Shown here: one piece after another, positions 1 to 5,455 of the stretch
Numbering within the stretch: position 1 is the first letter of the stretch
Layout of the letters: every line of letters begins with the position of its first letter
NCBI GenBank assembly: GCA_030613765.1
Contig: JAUWLI010000152.1
Span: 1 to 7,185, forward strand
Direction of reading: 5' to 3'
DNA from: Phycisphaerae bacterium
GTDB lineage: Bacteria; Planctomycetota; Phycisphaerae; Sedimentisphaerales; SG8-4
DNA: 7,185 bases
Made by a program: the position numbers and the translations under genes
The notes under the pieces: generated by a model
Databases searched by the model: none
Told to the model about the DNA's origin: nothing
Seen by the model: only the letters and a program-made list of their open reading frames with translations

Positions 1-66
1 CGGCAAAGCCTGTAACGGCGCCAGCCTAATCTTCTTAGCCAGTTTCTGTGTCAGGCGAAATATCAT
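1..66 (-). CDS. N-terminal fragment of a DUF6933-like protein (runs off the left edge)
   Basis: The first 22 codons of a minus-strand gene are visible, starting at an ATG at 64-66 and open to the window edge. The peptide begins MIFRLTQKLAKKIRLAPLQA and ends in LP at the edge. The start 'M-I-F-R-x-T-Q-K-L-x-K-K' is what I remember of DUF6933 proteins, small uncharacterised proteins of bacteria; this is a memory-based match on a very short piece. A weak ribosome site (AGGG about 11 bases upstream) and a good -10 hexamer farther upstream (TATAAT at 111-116) support a real gene start. The gene is separated from xerC by a terminator and repeats, so it should be transcribed on its own. Function is unknown, and the rest of the protein is needed to confirm the family. 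Confidence 0.55.
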   Translation of the reverse strand, partial: MIFRLTQKLAKKIRLAPLQALP

Positions 67-110
67 TTCGCTCAGGACCCTGTAATTATTGCAGTTTACG
101 AGCTGAGACG

Positions 111-116
111 ATTATA
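111..116 (-). promoter_or_regulatory. Candidate -10 box for the left-edge gene
   Basis: A perfect TATAAT hexamer lies on the minus strand about 45 bases upstream of the ATG at 64-66. That would give a short leader of roughly 35-40 bases. No good -35 hexamer is seen at 17 bases; the upstream DNA is the AT-rich TAGAATTT repeat. This is a prediction from one hexamer only. Confidence 0.3.
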
Positions 117-122
117 AAGTAT

Positions 123-157
123 GAATTGAGAATTTAGAATGTAGAATTTAGAAATGG
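123..157. repeat. AT-rich direct repeat (AGAATTTAGAA, two copies)
   Basis: The 11-mer AGAATTTAGAA occurs at 129-139 and again at 143-153, a 14-base period, inside a run of related GAATT/TAGAAT words. Strings of this type recur between genes in some bacterial genomes, and I believe in planctomycete assemblies. The copy number in this genome cannot be judged from one window. It borders the other short repeats that follow to the right. Confidence 0.5.
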
Positions 158-171
158 TTTAAAAGACGTCT

Positions 172-196
172 GGATCCCCGTTTTCACGGGGATGAC
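172..196. repeat. Short palindromic dispersed repeat (ATCCCCG...CGGGGAT)
   Basis: A perfect 7-base inverted repeat, ATCCCCG at 174-180 and CGGGGAT at 187-193 with a six-base loop TTTTCA, is flanked by TGG on the left and GAC on the right. The layout 'GGAT-CCCG-loop-CGGG-ATGAC' matches a type of intergenic palindrome found in many unrelated genomes and is similar in form to the dRS3 repeats of Neisseria (ATTCCC-N8-GGGAAT). No T-tract follows on either strand, so a terminator role is unlikely. Confidence 0.55.
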
Positions 197-220
197 AACG
201 GGAGATTAATTGCATTCGAT

Positions 221-260
221 GGCCAGATTCTTCACTTCGCTTTGCTCCGTTCAGAATGAC
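221..260 (-). repeat. Dispersed repeat of the GTCATTCTGA...GAAGAATCT type
   Basis: On the minus strand the segment starts GTCATTCTGAACGGAGC and ends GTGAAGAATCTGGCC. This is the well-known 'GTCATTCTGAGCGnAGCGAAGAATCT' family of short intergenic elements seen in many bacteria, often as half of a long palindrome. Only the one arm is evident here; the matching arm is not present nearby. A second, more degenerate element of this family lies at 2066-2124 in the opposite orientation. Confidence 0.6.
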
Positions 261-302
261 GACAAGATAAATTCGGTCAACCACAATATTTAAAGACTCC
301 AT

Positions 303-332
303 AAAAAAAGCCGCTTCTAAAAGCGGCTTTTT
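303..332 (-). terminator. Intrinsic terminator downstream of xerC
   Basis: A nine-base perfect stem, AAGCCGCTT (308-316) and AAGCGGCTT (321-329), with a four-base loop CTAA, is followed on the minus strand by a run of seven Ts (303-309 read in reverse). It starts 22 bases past the xerC stop codon. A T-run on the other strand too (328-332) would allow bidirectional action, but no plus-strand gene leads into it. Confidence 0.9.
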
Positions 333-354
333 AATTTGCGGTCAGTTACCGGTT

Positions 355-1407
355 TTATTCGTATTGCGGCTCGGAATGCGGCTCGGAAGGCGGCTCCTGG
401 CCAACATCTTCTCTTGGATGAGCGTTTTCGTAAACTTCCTTTAGTTTTCTCGTGGTAAGATGCGTGTAAACCTGTGTGGTCGATAGCGATTGATGGCCGA
501 GCAATTCCTGGACGCTCCTTAAATCGGCGCCATTGTTTAACATATGCGTCGCGAAGCTATGACGCAGGGTATGCGGGCTGATTGCCGGGTCAAGGCCGGC
601 CATCTTAAGATATTTGTCCATCTTGCGGCGGACACTGCGTGTACTCAGCCGTCGGCCGTGCTTGTTCACGAACAAAACTTTCGCGTCAAAATTCCTGCTG
701 CTTTGCGCTCTTTTATTCCTGAATTCCATATAGTGCTGGATAACCTGCAAAGCAGATGAACCGATAGGTGCAATTCTTTCCTTCTTGCCTTTGCCCCTGA
801 CATGTACGACCTCACCCAAAAAGTCTACATCAACCATGTTTAACGCCACAAGCTCACTAACTCTTATGCCTGTGCTGTAAAGCGTCTCCAAAATGGCCCT
901 GTCTCTGGCACCCAACCAGTTATTCATTGGCGGTGTCTCAAGTAATTTCTTTACATCTTCGTATTCCAGGAACATCGGCAGTTTTTTGTCCTGCTTCGGA
1001 GTTCTAACCGCAGCAACCGGATTGGAGCCAAGCTGGCTTCTCTTAACCAGGAACTTGTAAAAGCTTCGCAGAGTGGCAAGTTTGCGAGCTATGGTCGCTT
1101 TGGAATATTGCTTCTCATTTAGGAAAGCCAGGTACGCTCTGACAGCGGCTGTTTCCACCGATAGCAGTAATTGGTCGACTTTGACATCAACATGTGTCGC
1201 CACGGCTGTGGCCACGCCGGCATCTGGTGATTTAGTGTGTGACAACGAAATCGGCTCATCAGCCGACGGGCTGCACACTGAAGAACCAATCAGATATTCA
1301 CCAAATTGGCGAAGATCAGCTTCATAACACTTGGCCGTATGTTCGGAGAACCGCTTTTCAAACTTCAAGTAATTCAAAAACTCCTGGACAATCGCACTAT
1401 CTTTCAT
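355..1407 (-). CDS. xerC: Tyrosine recombinase, XerC-like, with N-terminal insertion
   Basis: Site-specific recombinase of the phage-integrase family; XerC with XerD resolves chromosome dimers at dif by strand cleavage through a covalent tyrosine link. The N-terminal core-binding (SAM-like) domain spans about 1-125 and the catalytic domain about 140-330. All catalytic residues are visible: R182 (TGIRVSEL), K206 (RGKGKKER), H279 and R282 (SPHTLRHSFATH), H305 (LLGH) and nucleophile Y314 (TTQVYTHL). The ending VYENAHPR favours XerC over XerD. At 350 residues it is about 50 longer than usual: roughly residues 42-84 are a low-complexity insertion in the core-binding domain, and 331-350 form an acidic, proline-rich tail with SEPx repeats. 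ATG start is preceded by AGGTGG three bases away. It stands alone, with a terminator after it and a 147-base spacer before it in which I see no other gene. A housekeeping role is likelier than an element integrase, as no element genes surround it. Confidence 0.92.
   Translation of the reverse strand: MKDSAIVQEFLNYLKFEKRFSEHTAKCYEADLRQFGEYLIGSSVCSPSADEPISLSHTKSPDAGVATAVATHVDVKVDQLLLSVETAAVRAYLAFLNEKQYSKATIARKLATLRSFYKFLVKRSQLGSNPVAAVRTPKQDKKLPMFLEYEDVKKLLETPPMNNWLGARDRAILETLYSTGIRVSELVALNMVDVDFLGEVVHVRGKGKKERIAPIGSSALQVIQHYMEFRNKRAQSSRNFDAKVLFVNKHGRRLSTRSVRRKMDKYLKMAGLDPAISPHTLRHSFATHMLNNGADLRSVQELLGHQSLSTTQVYTHLTTRKLKEVYENAHPREDVGQEPPSEPHSEPQYE
365..400. repeat. 12-bp tandem repeat at the 3' end of xerC
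   Basis: TGCGGCTCGGAA occurs twice without change (365-376 and 377-388), followed by a third diverged unit, GGCGGCTCCTGG (389-400). The period of 12 keeps the reading frame and encodes the four-residue units seen as EPPS-EPHS-EPQ in the recombinase tail. Confidence 0.8.
1195..1218. repeat. 12-bp imperfect tandem duplication inside the xerC insertion
   Basis: TGTCGCCACGGC (1195-1206) is followed directly by TGTGGCCACGCC (1207-1218), 10 of 12 bases identical. In the protein this gives the VAT-AVAT repeat (residues 65-71) within the extra segment of the core-binding domain. Confidence 0.6.
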
Positions 1408-1410
1408 AAT

Positions 1411-1416
1411 CCACCT
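1411..1416 (-). promoter_or_regulatory. Ribosome binding site of xerC
   Basis: AGGTGG on the minus strand lies three bases upstream of the ATG at 1405-1407. It is one of the few clear Shine-Dalgarno matches in the window; most other genes here have weak or no recognisable sites. It settles the xerC start. Confidence 0.7.
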
Positions 1417-1554
1417 GCTTTCAATCTCGTGGGCATCTCCCCAGCGCCGTATTAACTAAAAACCAAATATTTTCATAAAGTTCAGGGCTCTGTTTTACTA
1501 CTTATTGCAAAACCCAAGCTCATTCAAAACTTCACTTACATTTACTCACTTTTA

Positions 1555-1794
1555 TTAATTCGCGTGAATTTGCGTATCTGTATTTTCACGTAAAAGATCA
1601 TCTGCCTGGCCGATAAGCGACTGTGTCAGCTTGAAACTGAGGACCGCTGCATCAAACCAATCAAAATCTGTACAACTGTCCTTTGCCTGGGCAATCAGTG
1701 CATCAAGAAGTTCATCTTCACGGCCGGCCTCGTAACGAAATATGAACTTCTCTGTTCCCTTGTTTAAAACCAGTTGTCGCCTTTTTTGTTTCAT
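1555..1794 (-). CDS. Small uncharacterised protein, 79 residues
   Basis: I do not recognise this protein. It starts at an ATG with no clear Shine-Dalgarno sequence (TTATAGCA precedes it) and ends at TAA. The N-terminus is basic (MKQKRRQLVLNKGTEK), followed by a probable strand FIFRYEAG, a helix EDELLDALIAQAKD, the aromatic patch FDWFDAAVLSFKLTQ and a helix SLIGQADDLL; the last 12 residues are polar. It has no signal peptide or membrane segment, so it should be cytoplasmic. The amino-acid composition is balanced and no overlapping frame on either strand is a better candidate, which favours a real gene. It lies 147 bases before xerC and 331 bases after the radical SAM gene, so it is probably its own transcription unit. 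The layout (basic strand, acidic helices) would suit a small regulatory or accessory protein, but no function is claimed. Confidence 0.7.
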   Translation of the reverse strand: MKQKRRQLVLNKGTEKFIFRYEAGREDELLDALIAQAKDSCTDFDWFDAAVLSFKLTQSLIGQADDLLRENTDTQIHAN

Positions 1795-2125
1795 TGCTAT
1801 AAAATTAGTAGGCGTTCGTGACTTAAGGGAAAGGTCGGTCCAACAATATCAATTCACCAAGTCGTTCCTATAAACACCTAATACTCTTTATCGGTCGAAA
1901 AGCAGATAACTTATACGGAAACTTTGATTTTCTTCATCAAATGCGATAAAATCTACTATTTGGCAAAGCCACAACGCTTTTATCGGCCAATAAGACCTCT
2001 GTCTTTACAATTTGAACACAAATCTTGGCAAATTTGGTGTAAATTCACACAAATTACAGCAATGCTGTCACTCTGAGCGCAGAGAAGAAATTCCTCTTTG
2101 CTTGCAGCCGGTTCCTCCGCTTCGT
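1795..2125. other. 331-base gap without a gene, AT-rich, with repeat remnant
   Basis: No credible coding sequence is seen on either strand. The right end holds a dispersed-repeat element (2066-2124). Next to it is an imperfect AT-rich palindrome at 2031-2055 (AATTTGGTGT / ACACAAATT, loop AAATTC), and the word ACACAAAT occurs at 2016-2023 and 2047-2054. The rest is AT-rich and should contain the promoter of the 79-residue gene; on the minus strand TATAAG and TTGCCA words occur, but none form a well-spaced -35/-10 pair. I see no strong terminator for the radical SAM gene. Confidence 0.6.
2066..2124 (+). repeat. Degenerate dispersed repeat of the GTCAYTCTGAGCG type
   Basis: The plus strand reads GTCACTCTGAGCGCAGAGAA followed by GAAATTCCTC, then TTTGCTTGCAGCCGG and TTCCTCCGCTTCG. 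This is the layout of a long palindromic element: a left arm GTCACTCTGAGCGCAG-GAAGAAATTCC, a loop containing GCTTGCAGCC, and the start of a right arm TTCCTCCGCTTCG. The right arm is cut short just before the radical SAM stop codon at 2126-2128. It belongs to the same family as the element at 221-260, in the opposite orientation. Confidence 0.5.
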
Positions 2126-3061
2126 TTAGGACAAGGCCTTGAAGAAGACTATTCCGTCTTTTTCGCTGGAATTAACAACCCCCTGTTGTTGGAAATGAGT
2201 AACGTATTTTAACGCTTCGTTGCTGTGGATGCCCAGGCCCGAACATATATCATTTAGTGAGCAAGGCCTGCGTTTCAGCATTGATAATACATCTTCAGCT
2301 CTACTTTCGATATGCTCACCGCAGCGGCCCGGGGAAAAATCAGCGACAACCTCGCACTTTTGGCCCAGTTGTTTATCTATAGCCTGTAATTTTTCGGGAT
2401 TTAATCTTTTGATACCGGTCTTGGCCGTAGGCCGAACGGCTGTATTGAGCTGGATCTTATCCGGCCGAATTTGTTCTATAGCATCCCTGATTTTGGCAAT
2501 CTGACTTGCATCGGTATTTATTCCTTCGATGAAAAAAACCTCGAGCCATATTTGCCCGGCAAACTCATTTCTAAAGACGCATAAGCCCGAAATCAGGTTT
2601 TCAATAACGATATCCTCGTGCGGATGATTGATTTGGTCGAAAGTGTGTTTGTCACCGGCATCCAAAGATGGCAGCACCACATCGGCCTTTGCACAATCGG
2701 CGCGCACATCCGGTCTATAGAAAAGCGTGCCGTTGGTTAACAGGGCCACAGGAATATCGGTAATCTTTTTTATGCCATCAATAAGCTCGCCAAGCCTCGA
2801 ATTCAGCGTCGGCTCGCCGGACCCTCCAATGGTAATAAAATCCGCCTTCAGGCCCTGGGCTAATGTTTCCCTCAACTCGGCTAAAACCGCTTCAGGAGAT
2901 ACGTATTCGGAGCGCTCTGTGGTCTTCTGGGTAGTTCTGCCGAGCTGGCAGTAGACGCAATCCAGTGTGCAGATTTTGAAAGGGATGAAATCAACACCCA
3001 GGCTTAGCCCCAGCCTTCGCGAAGGCACCGGCCCGTACAAATATTTTTTCTCCTCAGTCAC
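2126..3061 (-). CDS. Radical SAM protein with C-terminal winged-helix-like segment
   Basis: Iron-sulfur enzyme that would cleave S-adenosylmethionine to a radical; the substrate is unknown. Numbered from the GTG at 3059-3061 (311 residues), it opens with the family signature KYLYGPVPSRRLG, then the cluster motif CTLDCVYC (C31, C35, C38), the SAM-binding GGSGEPT (79-85) and the strand LLTNGT (107-112). This is the COG0731 type, related to but distinct from archaeal tRNA wyosine enzyme TYW1. Residues about 253-309 (RAEDVLSMLKRRPCSLNDICSG and on) look like a winged helix, possibly for nucleic-acid or partner binding. The start is ambiguous: a TTG at 3077-3079 (overlaps kdsA by 26), this GTG (overlap 8, weak GAGAAG site), or a TTG at 3038-3040 with a strong GAGGAG nine bases upstream. 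I chose GTG because it keeps the usual KYLYGPVPSRR residues. It is the last gene of the leuS train. Confidence 0.88.
   Translation of the reverse strand: MTEEKKYLYGPVPSRRLGLSLGVDFIPFKICTLDCVYCQLGRTTQKTTERSEYVSPEAVLAELRETLAQGLKADFITIGGSGEPTLNSRLGELIDGIKKITDIPVALLTNGTLFYRPDVRADCAKADVVLPSLDAGDKHTFDQINHPHEDIVIENLISGLCVFRNEFAGQIWLEVFFIEGINTDASQIAKIRDAIEQIRPDKIQLNTAVRPTAKTGIKRLNPEKLQAIDKQLGQKCEVVADFSPGRCGEHIESRAEDVLSMLKRRPCSLNDICSGLGIHSNEALKYVTHFQQQGVVNSSEKDGIVFFKALS
3050..3055 (-). promoter_or_regulatory. GAGGAG ribosome site overlapping the kdsA stop
   Basis: GAGGAG on the minus strand shares bases with the kdsA TGA stop and lies nine bases before an in-frame TTG (3038-3040). It is the best Shine-Dalgarno match at this junction. 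It either drives a TTG start that shortens the radical SAM protein by seven residues compared with the GTG, or is chance. Confidence 0.4.
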
Positions 3062-3899
3062 TTTTCTTCTCGCGTACAACCTCGAATATTGTTTTGCACA
3101 CTTTTAATAAGTCCTCAAGCCACTCTATCGGCATAATGCTGCCGGCGTCTGATTTTGCCTTTTCCGGCTCGGTATGGACTTCGATGAAAAGACCGTTTGC
3201 ACCGGCGGCAATCGCAGCTTTGGCAAGTACAGGAGCCATTTCCGGCCGGCCCGCACTTGCATCACCAAGACCTCCGGGCTGCTGGGTACTGTGCGTAGCA
3301 TCAAAAACAACCGGACAGCCCAGCCTCTTCATAATCTCGATGCTCGTCATATCGTTGACGAGCCGATTGTAGCCAAAAAATGTGCCGCGCTCGGTAAGTA
3401 TAATTTTTTCGTTTTCACAGGCACGAATCTTCTCAACCACATTCTTCATCTCAGCAGGTGAGAGAAACTGGCCCTTCTTTATATTTACAGGCTTGCCCGT
3501 TCGTGCGCAGGCACAAAGCAAGTCAGTCTGCCTGCATAGGAAAGCAGGAACCTGGAGGCAATCGACAACCTCGCCTGCAATGGCAGCCTGGGCCGGCTCG
3601 TGCACATCGGTCATAACAGGCAGGTGAGTCTCTTTGCGCACCGCAGAGAGAATCTCCAAGCCTTTCTCCAGGCCCGGACCCCGGAAGCTGTGCAAGCTGG
3701 AGCGATTGGCCTTGTCGAAACTGGCCTTGAAAATGATTCCTACATTGCTCCTCGCACCAATATCGACAAGTCTATTTGCAATATCCAGACAATGGTCTTT
3801 GCTTTCAATAACGCATGGCCCCGCCATCACAAAAAGAGGCGCATCCAAACTAATTTCAACATCACCAATTTTGAAGTTCACTTTACTCGTATTTCCCAT
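3054..3899 (-). CDS. kdsA: 3-deoxy-8-phosphooctulonate synthase (KDO-8-P synthase), metal-dependent class
   Basis: Condenses phosphoenolpyruvate with arabinose 5-phosphate to KDO-8-phosphate, the first committed step to the KDO sugar of lipopolysaccharide inner core; cytoplasmic TIM barrel. Family motifs: AGPCVIES, FKASFDKANRSS, SFRGPGLE, TDVHEP, PAFLCRQTDLL, NIKKGQF, FDATHSTQQPGG and FIEVHTEPEKAKSD. The four metal ligands of the Aquifex-type enzyme are all present: C29, H203, E240 and D251 counted from this ATG. They line up with Aquifex C11/H185/E222/D233 at a constant offset of 18. Metal-independent enzymes such as that of E. coli have Asn in place of the Cys. I chose the ATG at 3897-3899 (281 residues, GGA about nine bases upstream); a GTG at 3915-3917 would add six residues but has no ribosome site. 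It follows the lipid kinase by 35 bases and abuts or overlaps the radical SAM gene. Confidence 0.96.
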   Translation of the reverse strand: MGNTSKVNFKIGDVEISLDAPLFVMAGPCVIESKDHCLDIANRLVDIGARSNVGIIFKASFDKANRSSLHSFRGPGLEKGLEILSAVRKETHLPVMTDVHEPAQAAIAGEVVDCLQVPAFLCRQTDLLCACARTGKPVNIKKGQFLSPAEMKNVVEKIRACENEKIILTERGTFFGYNRLVNDMTSIEIMKRLGCPVVFDATHSTQQPGGLGDASAGRPEMAPVLAKAAIAAGANGLFIEVHTEPEKAKSDAGSIMPIEWLEDLLKVCKTIFEVVREKKSD

Positions 3900-3934
3900 C
3901 TCTAATCCAGATTCCACTTGCCAATAATCAATGT

Positions 3935-4879
3935 CTACCCTATTGCCCTGATAATCCTCGTTCTGATTCCAGCTGGCTTGGCACCTTCCGGCACCATCAC
4001 GTTGACAGCCTGCGGTATTACCGTGATTTGTATTGGCAAATCAGGCCCCGGGTCACCATCAATTTCAGTCGCTATCCCGGAAAACTGAGAACTCACATTA
4101 ATGTTTTTGCCCTGACGATATATAACGTCCCTGCCTGTGGAGTGCTGTTTCAAAACTGTCATCACTGAATGTTTTACCAAATGTACACGAGAGGCACACT
4201 TATAAACACACACATCCAGTAACCCATCACCAAAATCGGCATTGTGCAATACCTGAAGCCCCACTGCATACCTTGAAATATTTCCAACGAAAACCAATCC
4301 TCGACCATTAAAAATCTCTTCGCCTTCCAGTTCCACCTTCATCGGGGCAAACTTATAAGTCCAGAATGTTCGCCAAATCGGACCAAAGTAACTAAAGTGG
4401 TCTATATGTCCATCCCGCCGCTCGCTGACACGTTTGACTACCTGGCCGTCAAAGCCGAAGCCAATTATAGAAGTAAAACATCTTCCGTTTGCACTTCCCA
4501 GGTCCAGAGGCCGAATGTAGCCCGCCTCAAACGTCCTTAATATTGTTTTTACTTTTTCATCAAAACCTAATTCATTTGCCAGCAAATTTTCCGTCCCGCC
4601 GGGAACTATCAGCAACGGCTTGTCACTGCCCTCCAGGCCATGTGCCACCTCTCTAACAGTGCCGTCACCGCCGACAACAACGACCATGGCACAGTCATAA
4701 TCGACCGCTGCATCGGTAGCCAATTCACAGGCATTATCCAGAGATGTTGTCAAACTGGCCCTGACATCGAATCCTCTTTTGACAAGGTATCGCTCAAACT
4801 GCCGGCTCGTTAGTTTGCTGCTGCTGGCACCGGCCTTGGGATTTACAATATATGCGATATAACCATCATCTGGTTTCAT
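3935..4879 (-). CDS. Diacylglycerol kinase-family lipid kinase (DgkB/YegS/LCB5 type)
   Basis: ATP-dependent kinase of lipid hydroxyl groups; diacylglycerol is the common substrate, but the family also covers sphingoid bases and other lipids, so the substrate is not assigned. The catalytic domain fills about 8-135: strand YIVNPKAG near the start, nucleotide loop VVVGGDGTVREVAHGL (GGDGT at 70-74) and PGGTENLLA (93-101). The second, beta-sandwich domain follows with GFGFDG (140-145), FVGNISRYAVG, the DGLLDV motif (218-223) and EIDGD (272-276), all typical. At 314 residues it has the normal length and no membrane segment; it should act at the inner membrane surface. The ATG start has a weak CAGAG site. 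It lies 18 bases after the CYTH gene and just before kdsA, which fits a role in envelope lipid turnover (inference). Confidence 0.93.
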   Translation of the reverse strand: MKPDDGYIAYIVNPKAGASSSKLTSRQFERYLVKRGFDVRASLTTSLDNACELATDAAVDYDCAMVVVVGGDGTVREVAHGLEGSDKPLLIVPGGTENLLANELGFDEKVKTILRTFEAGYIRPLDLGSANGRCFTSIIGFGFDGQVVKRVSERRDGHIDHFSYFGPIWRTFWTYKFAPMKVELEGEEIFNGRGLVFVGNISRYAVGLQVLHNADFGDGLLDVCVYKCASRVHLVKHSVMTVLKQHSTGRDVIYRQGKNINVSSQFSGIATEIDGDPGPDLPIQITVIPQAVNVMVPEGAKPAGIRTRIIRAIG

Positions 4880-4897
4880 AATTGCGACTCTGATTTT

Positions 4898-5455
4898 TTA
4901 TAGTAAAACCTGCCTTTGCTCTTTTCCAAGCTGACGAAGCTTTTGCTGCATCAAGCAGGCATAACTCTCAACGATATGGGGCAAATCAGACCTTCCTAAT
5001 TTTTTTTGCACATCGGTAATGCTTTCCCCATCGGGTCCTTCTATTTCCACAAAACTACCTAACAACGGCAATTCATCCAGACAAACAACACAGTCGTCGA
5101 GCTTCCAAATTTGACGCCTTTTTTCAAAAACCAATGCCTTTTCATAGCCCAGTTCCGAAAGCAGCTTCTCAACCAAATCGCCGTTTCCAACTTCAATTTC
5201 TATCTCCTGCCTTTTCTTGAAATCGTTTTTTTCTTTGGCGCCCTTATAAGTCAAAAATGTATTCTCTTTTTGCCCGGTTCTCTGTCGCCGTAAACGAAGT
5301 GCCCGATCGCTGCTTTTCAAAGCACCGCCTGTGTCATCAAAATACGTGTCCGTTTGTAACTGCTCGGCCACAAATTCGGCGCCGACTTCACCCAACTTAC
5401 GCCCTACATCCTGTAGCGAGTCAACTTTCAGTTTTGCTTCAATTTCGATACACAT
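4898..5455 (-). CDS. CYTH-domain protein (class IV adenylate cyclase / triphosphatase-like)
   Basis: Member of the CYTH tunnel-fold family, whose enzymes act on triphosphates with divalent metal: class IV adenylate cyclase (CyaB), thiamine triphosphatase and inorganic triphosphatases. The signature ExExK is at the very start (E4, E6, K8). Further tunnel residues follow: YFDD (38-41), the basic strand RALRLRRQ (51-58), TYKG (K71), KRQEIEIEV (81-89), EKRRQIW (111-117) and the strand pair CLDELPLLGSFVEIEG (125-140). The 185-residue length fits single-domain CyaB-like proteins. Sequence alone cannot tell cyclase from phosphatase; CyaB-like annotation is common, but triphosphatase activity is the more frequent finding in characterised bacterial members. 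ATG start with no clear ribosome site; it lies 20 bases after leuS, suggesting translation from the same message. Confidence 0.92.
   Translation of the reverse strand: MCIEIEAKLKVDSLQDVGRKLGEVGAEFVAEQLQTDTYFDDTGGALKSSDRALRLRRQRTGQKENTFLTYKGAKEKNDFKKRQEIEIEVGNGDLVEKLLSELGYEKALVFEKRRQIWKLDDCVVCLDELPLLGSFVEIEGPDGESITDVQKKLGRSDLPHIVESYACLMQQKLRQLGKEQRQVLL

Noticed and set aside
174..193. ATCCCCG/CGGGGAT hairpin as a second terminator
   Set aside because: No T-run follows on either strand and the word fits a dispersed palindrome family better.
355..1407. XerC-like gene as the integrase of a prophage or integron
   Set aside because: No attachment-site repeats, tRNA gene, cassette array or phage genes are seen, and the sequence has the XerC ending VYENAHPR.
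1404..1436. Ten-codon minus-strand leader frame (MPTRLKAGGL) whose TGA overlaps the xerC ATG as ATGA
   Set aside because: The GGGGAG before its ATG is directly adjacent, too close for a ribosome site, and the peptide has no attenuator-like codon run; chance is the simpler view.
2031..2055. Imperfect palindrome AATTTGGTGT/ACACAAATT as a terminator or operator
   Set aside because: The stem is AT-rich with a bulge and lacks a T-tract on the minus strand; without conservation data an operator call is not supported.
2012..2212. 66-codon plus-strand frame spanning the repeat element
   Set aside because: It reads through the dispersed repeat and into the antisense of the radical SAM gene; no motif or ribosome site.
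3094..3927. Several plus-strand frames of 80-100 codons antisense to kdsA
   Set aside because: They are mutually overlapping, show no recognisable motifs, and kdsA in the other strand is certain.
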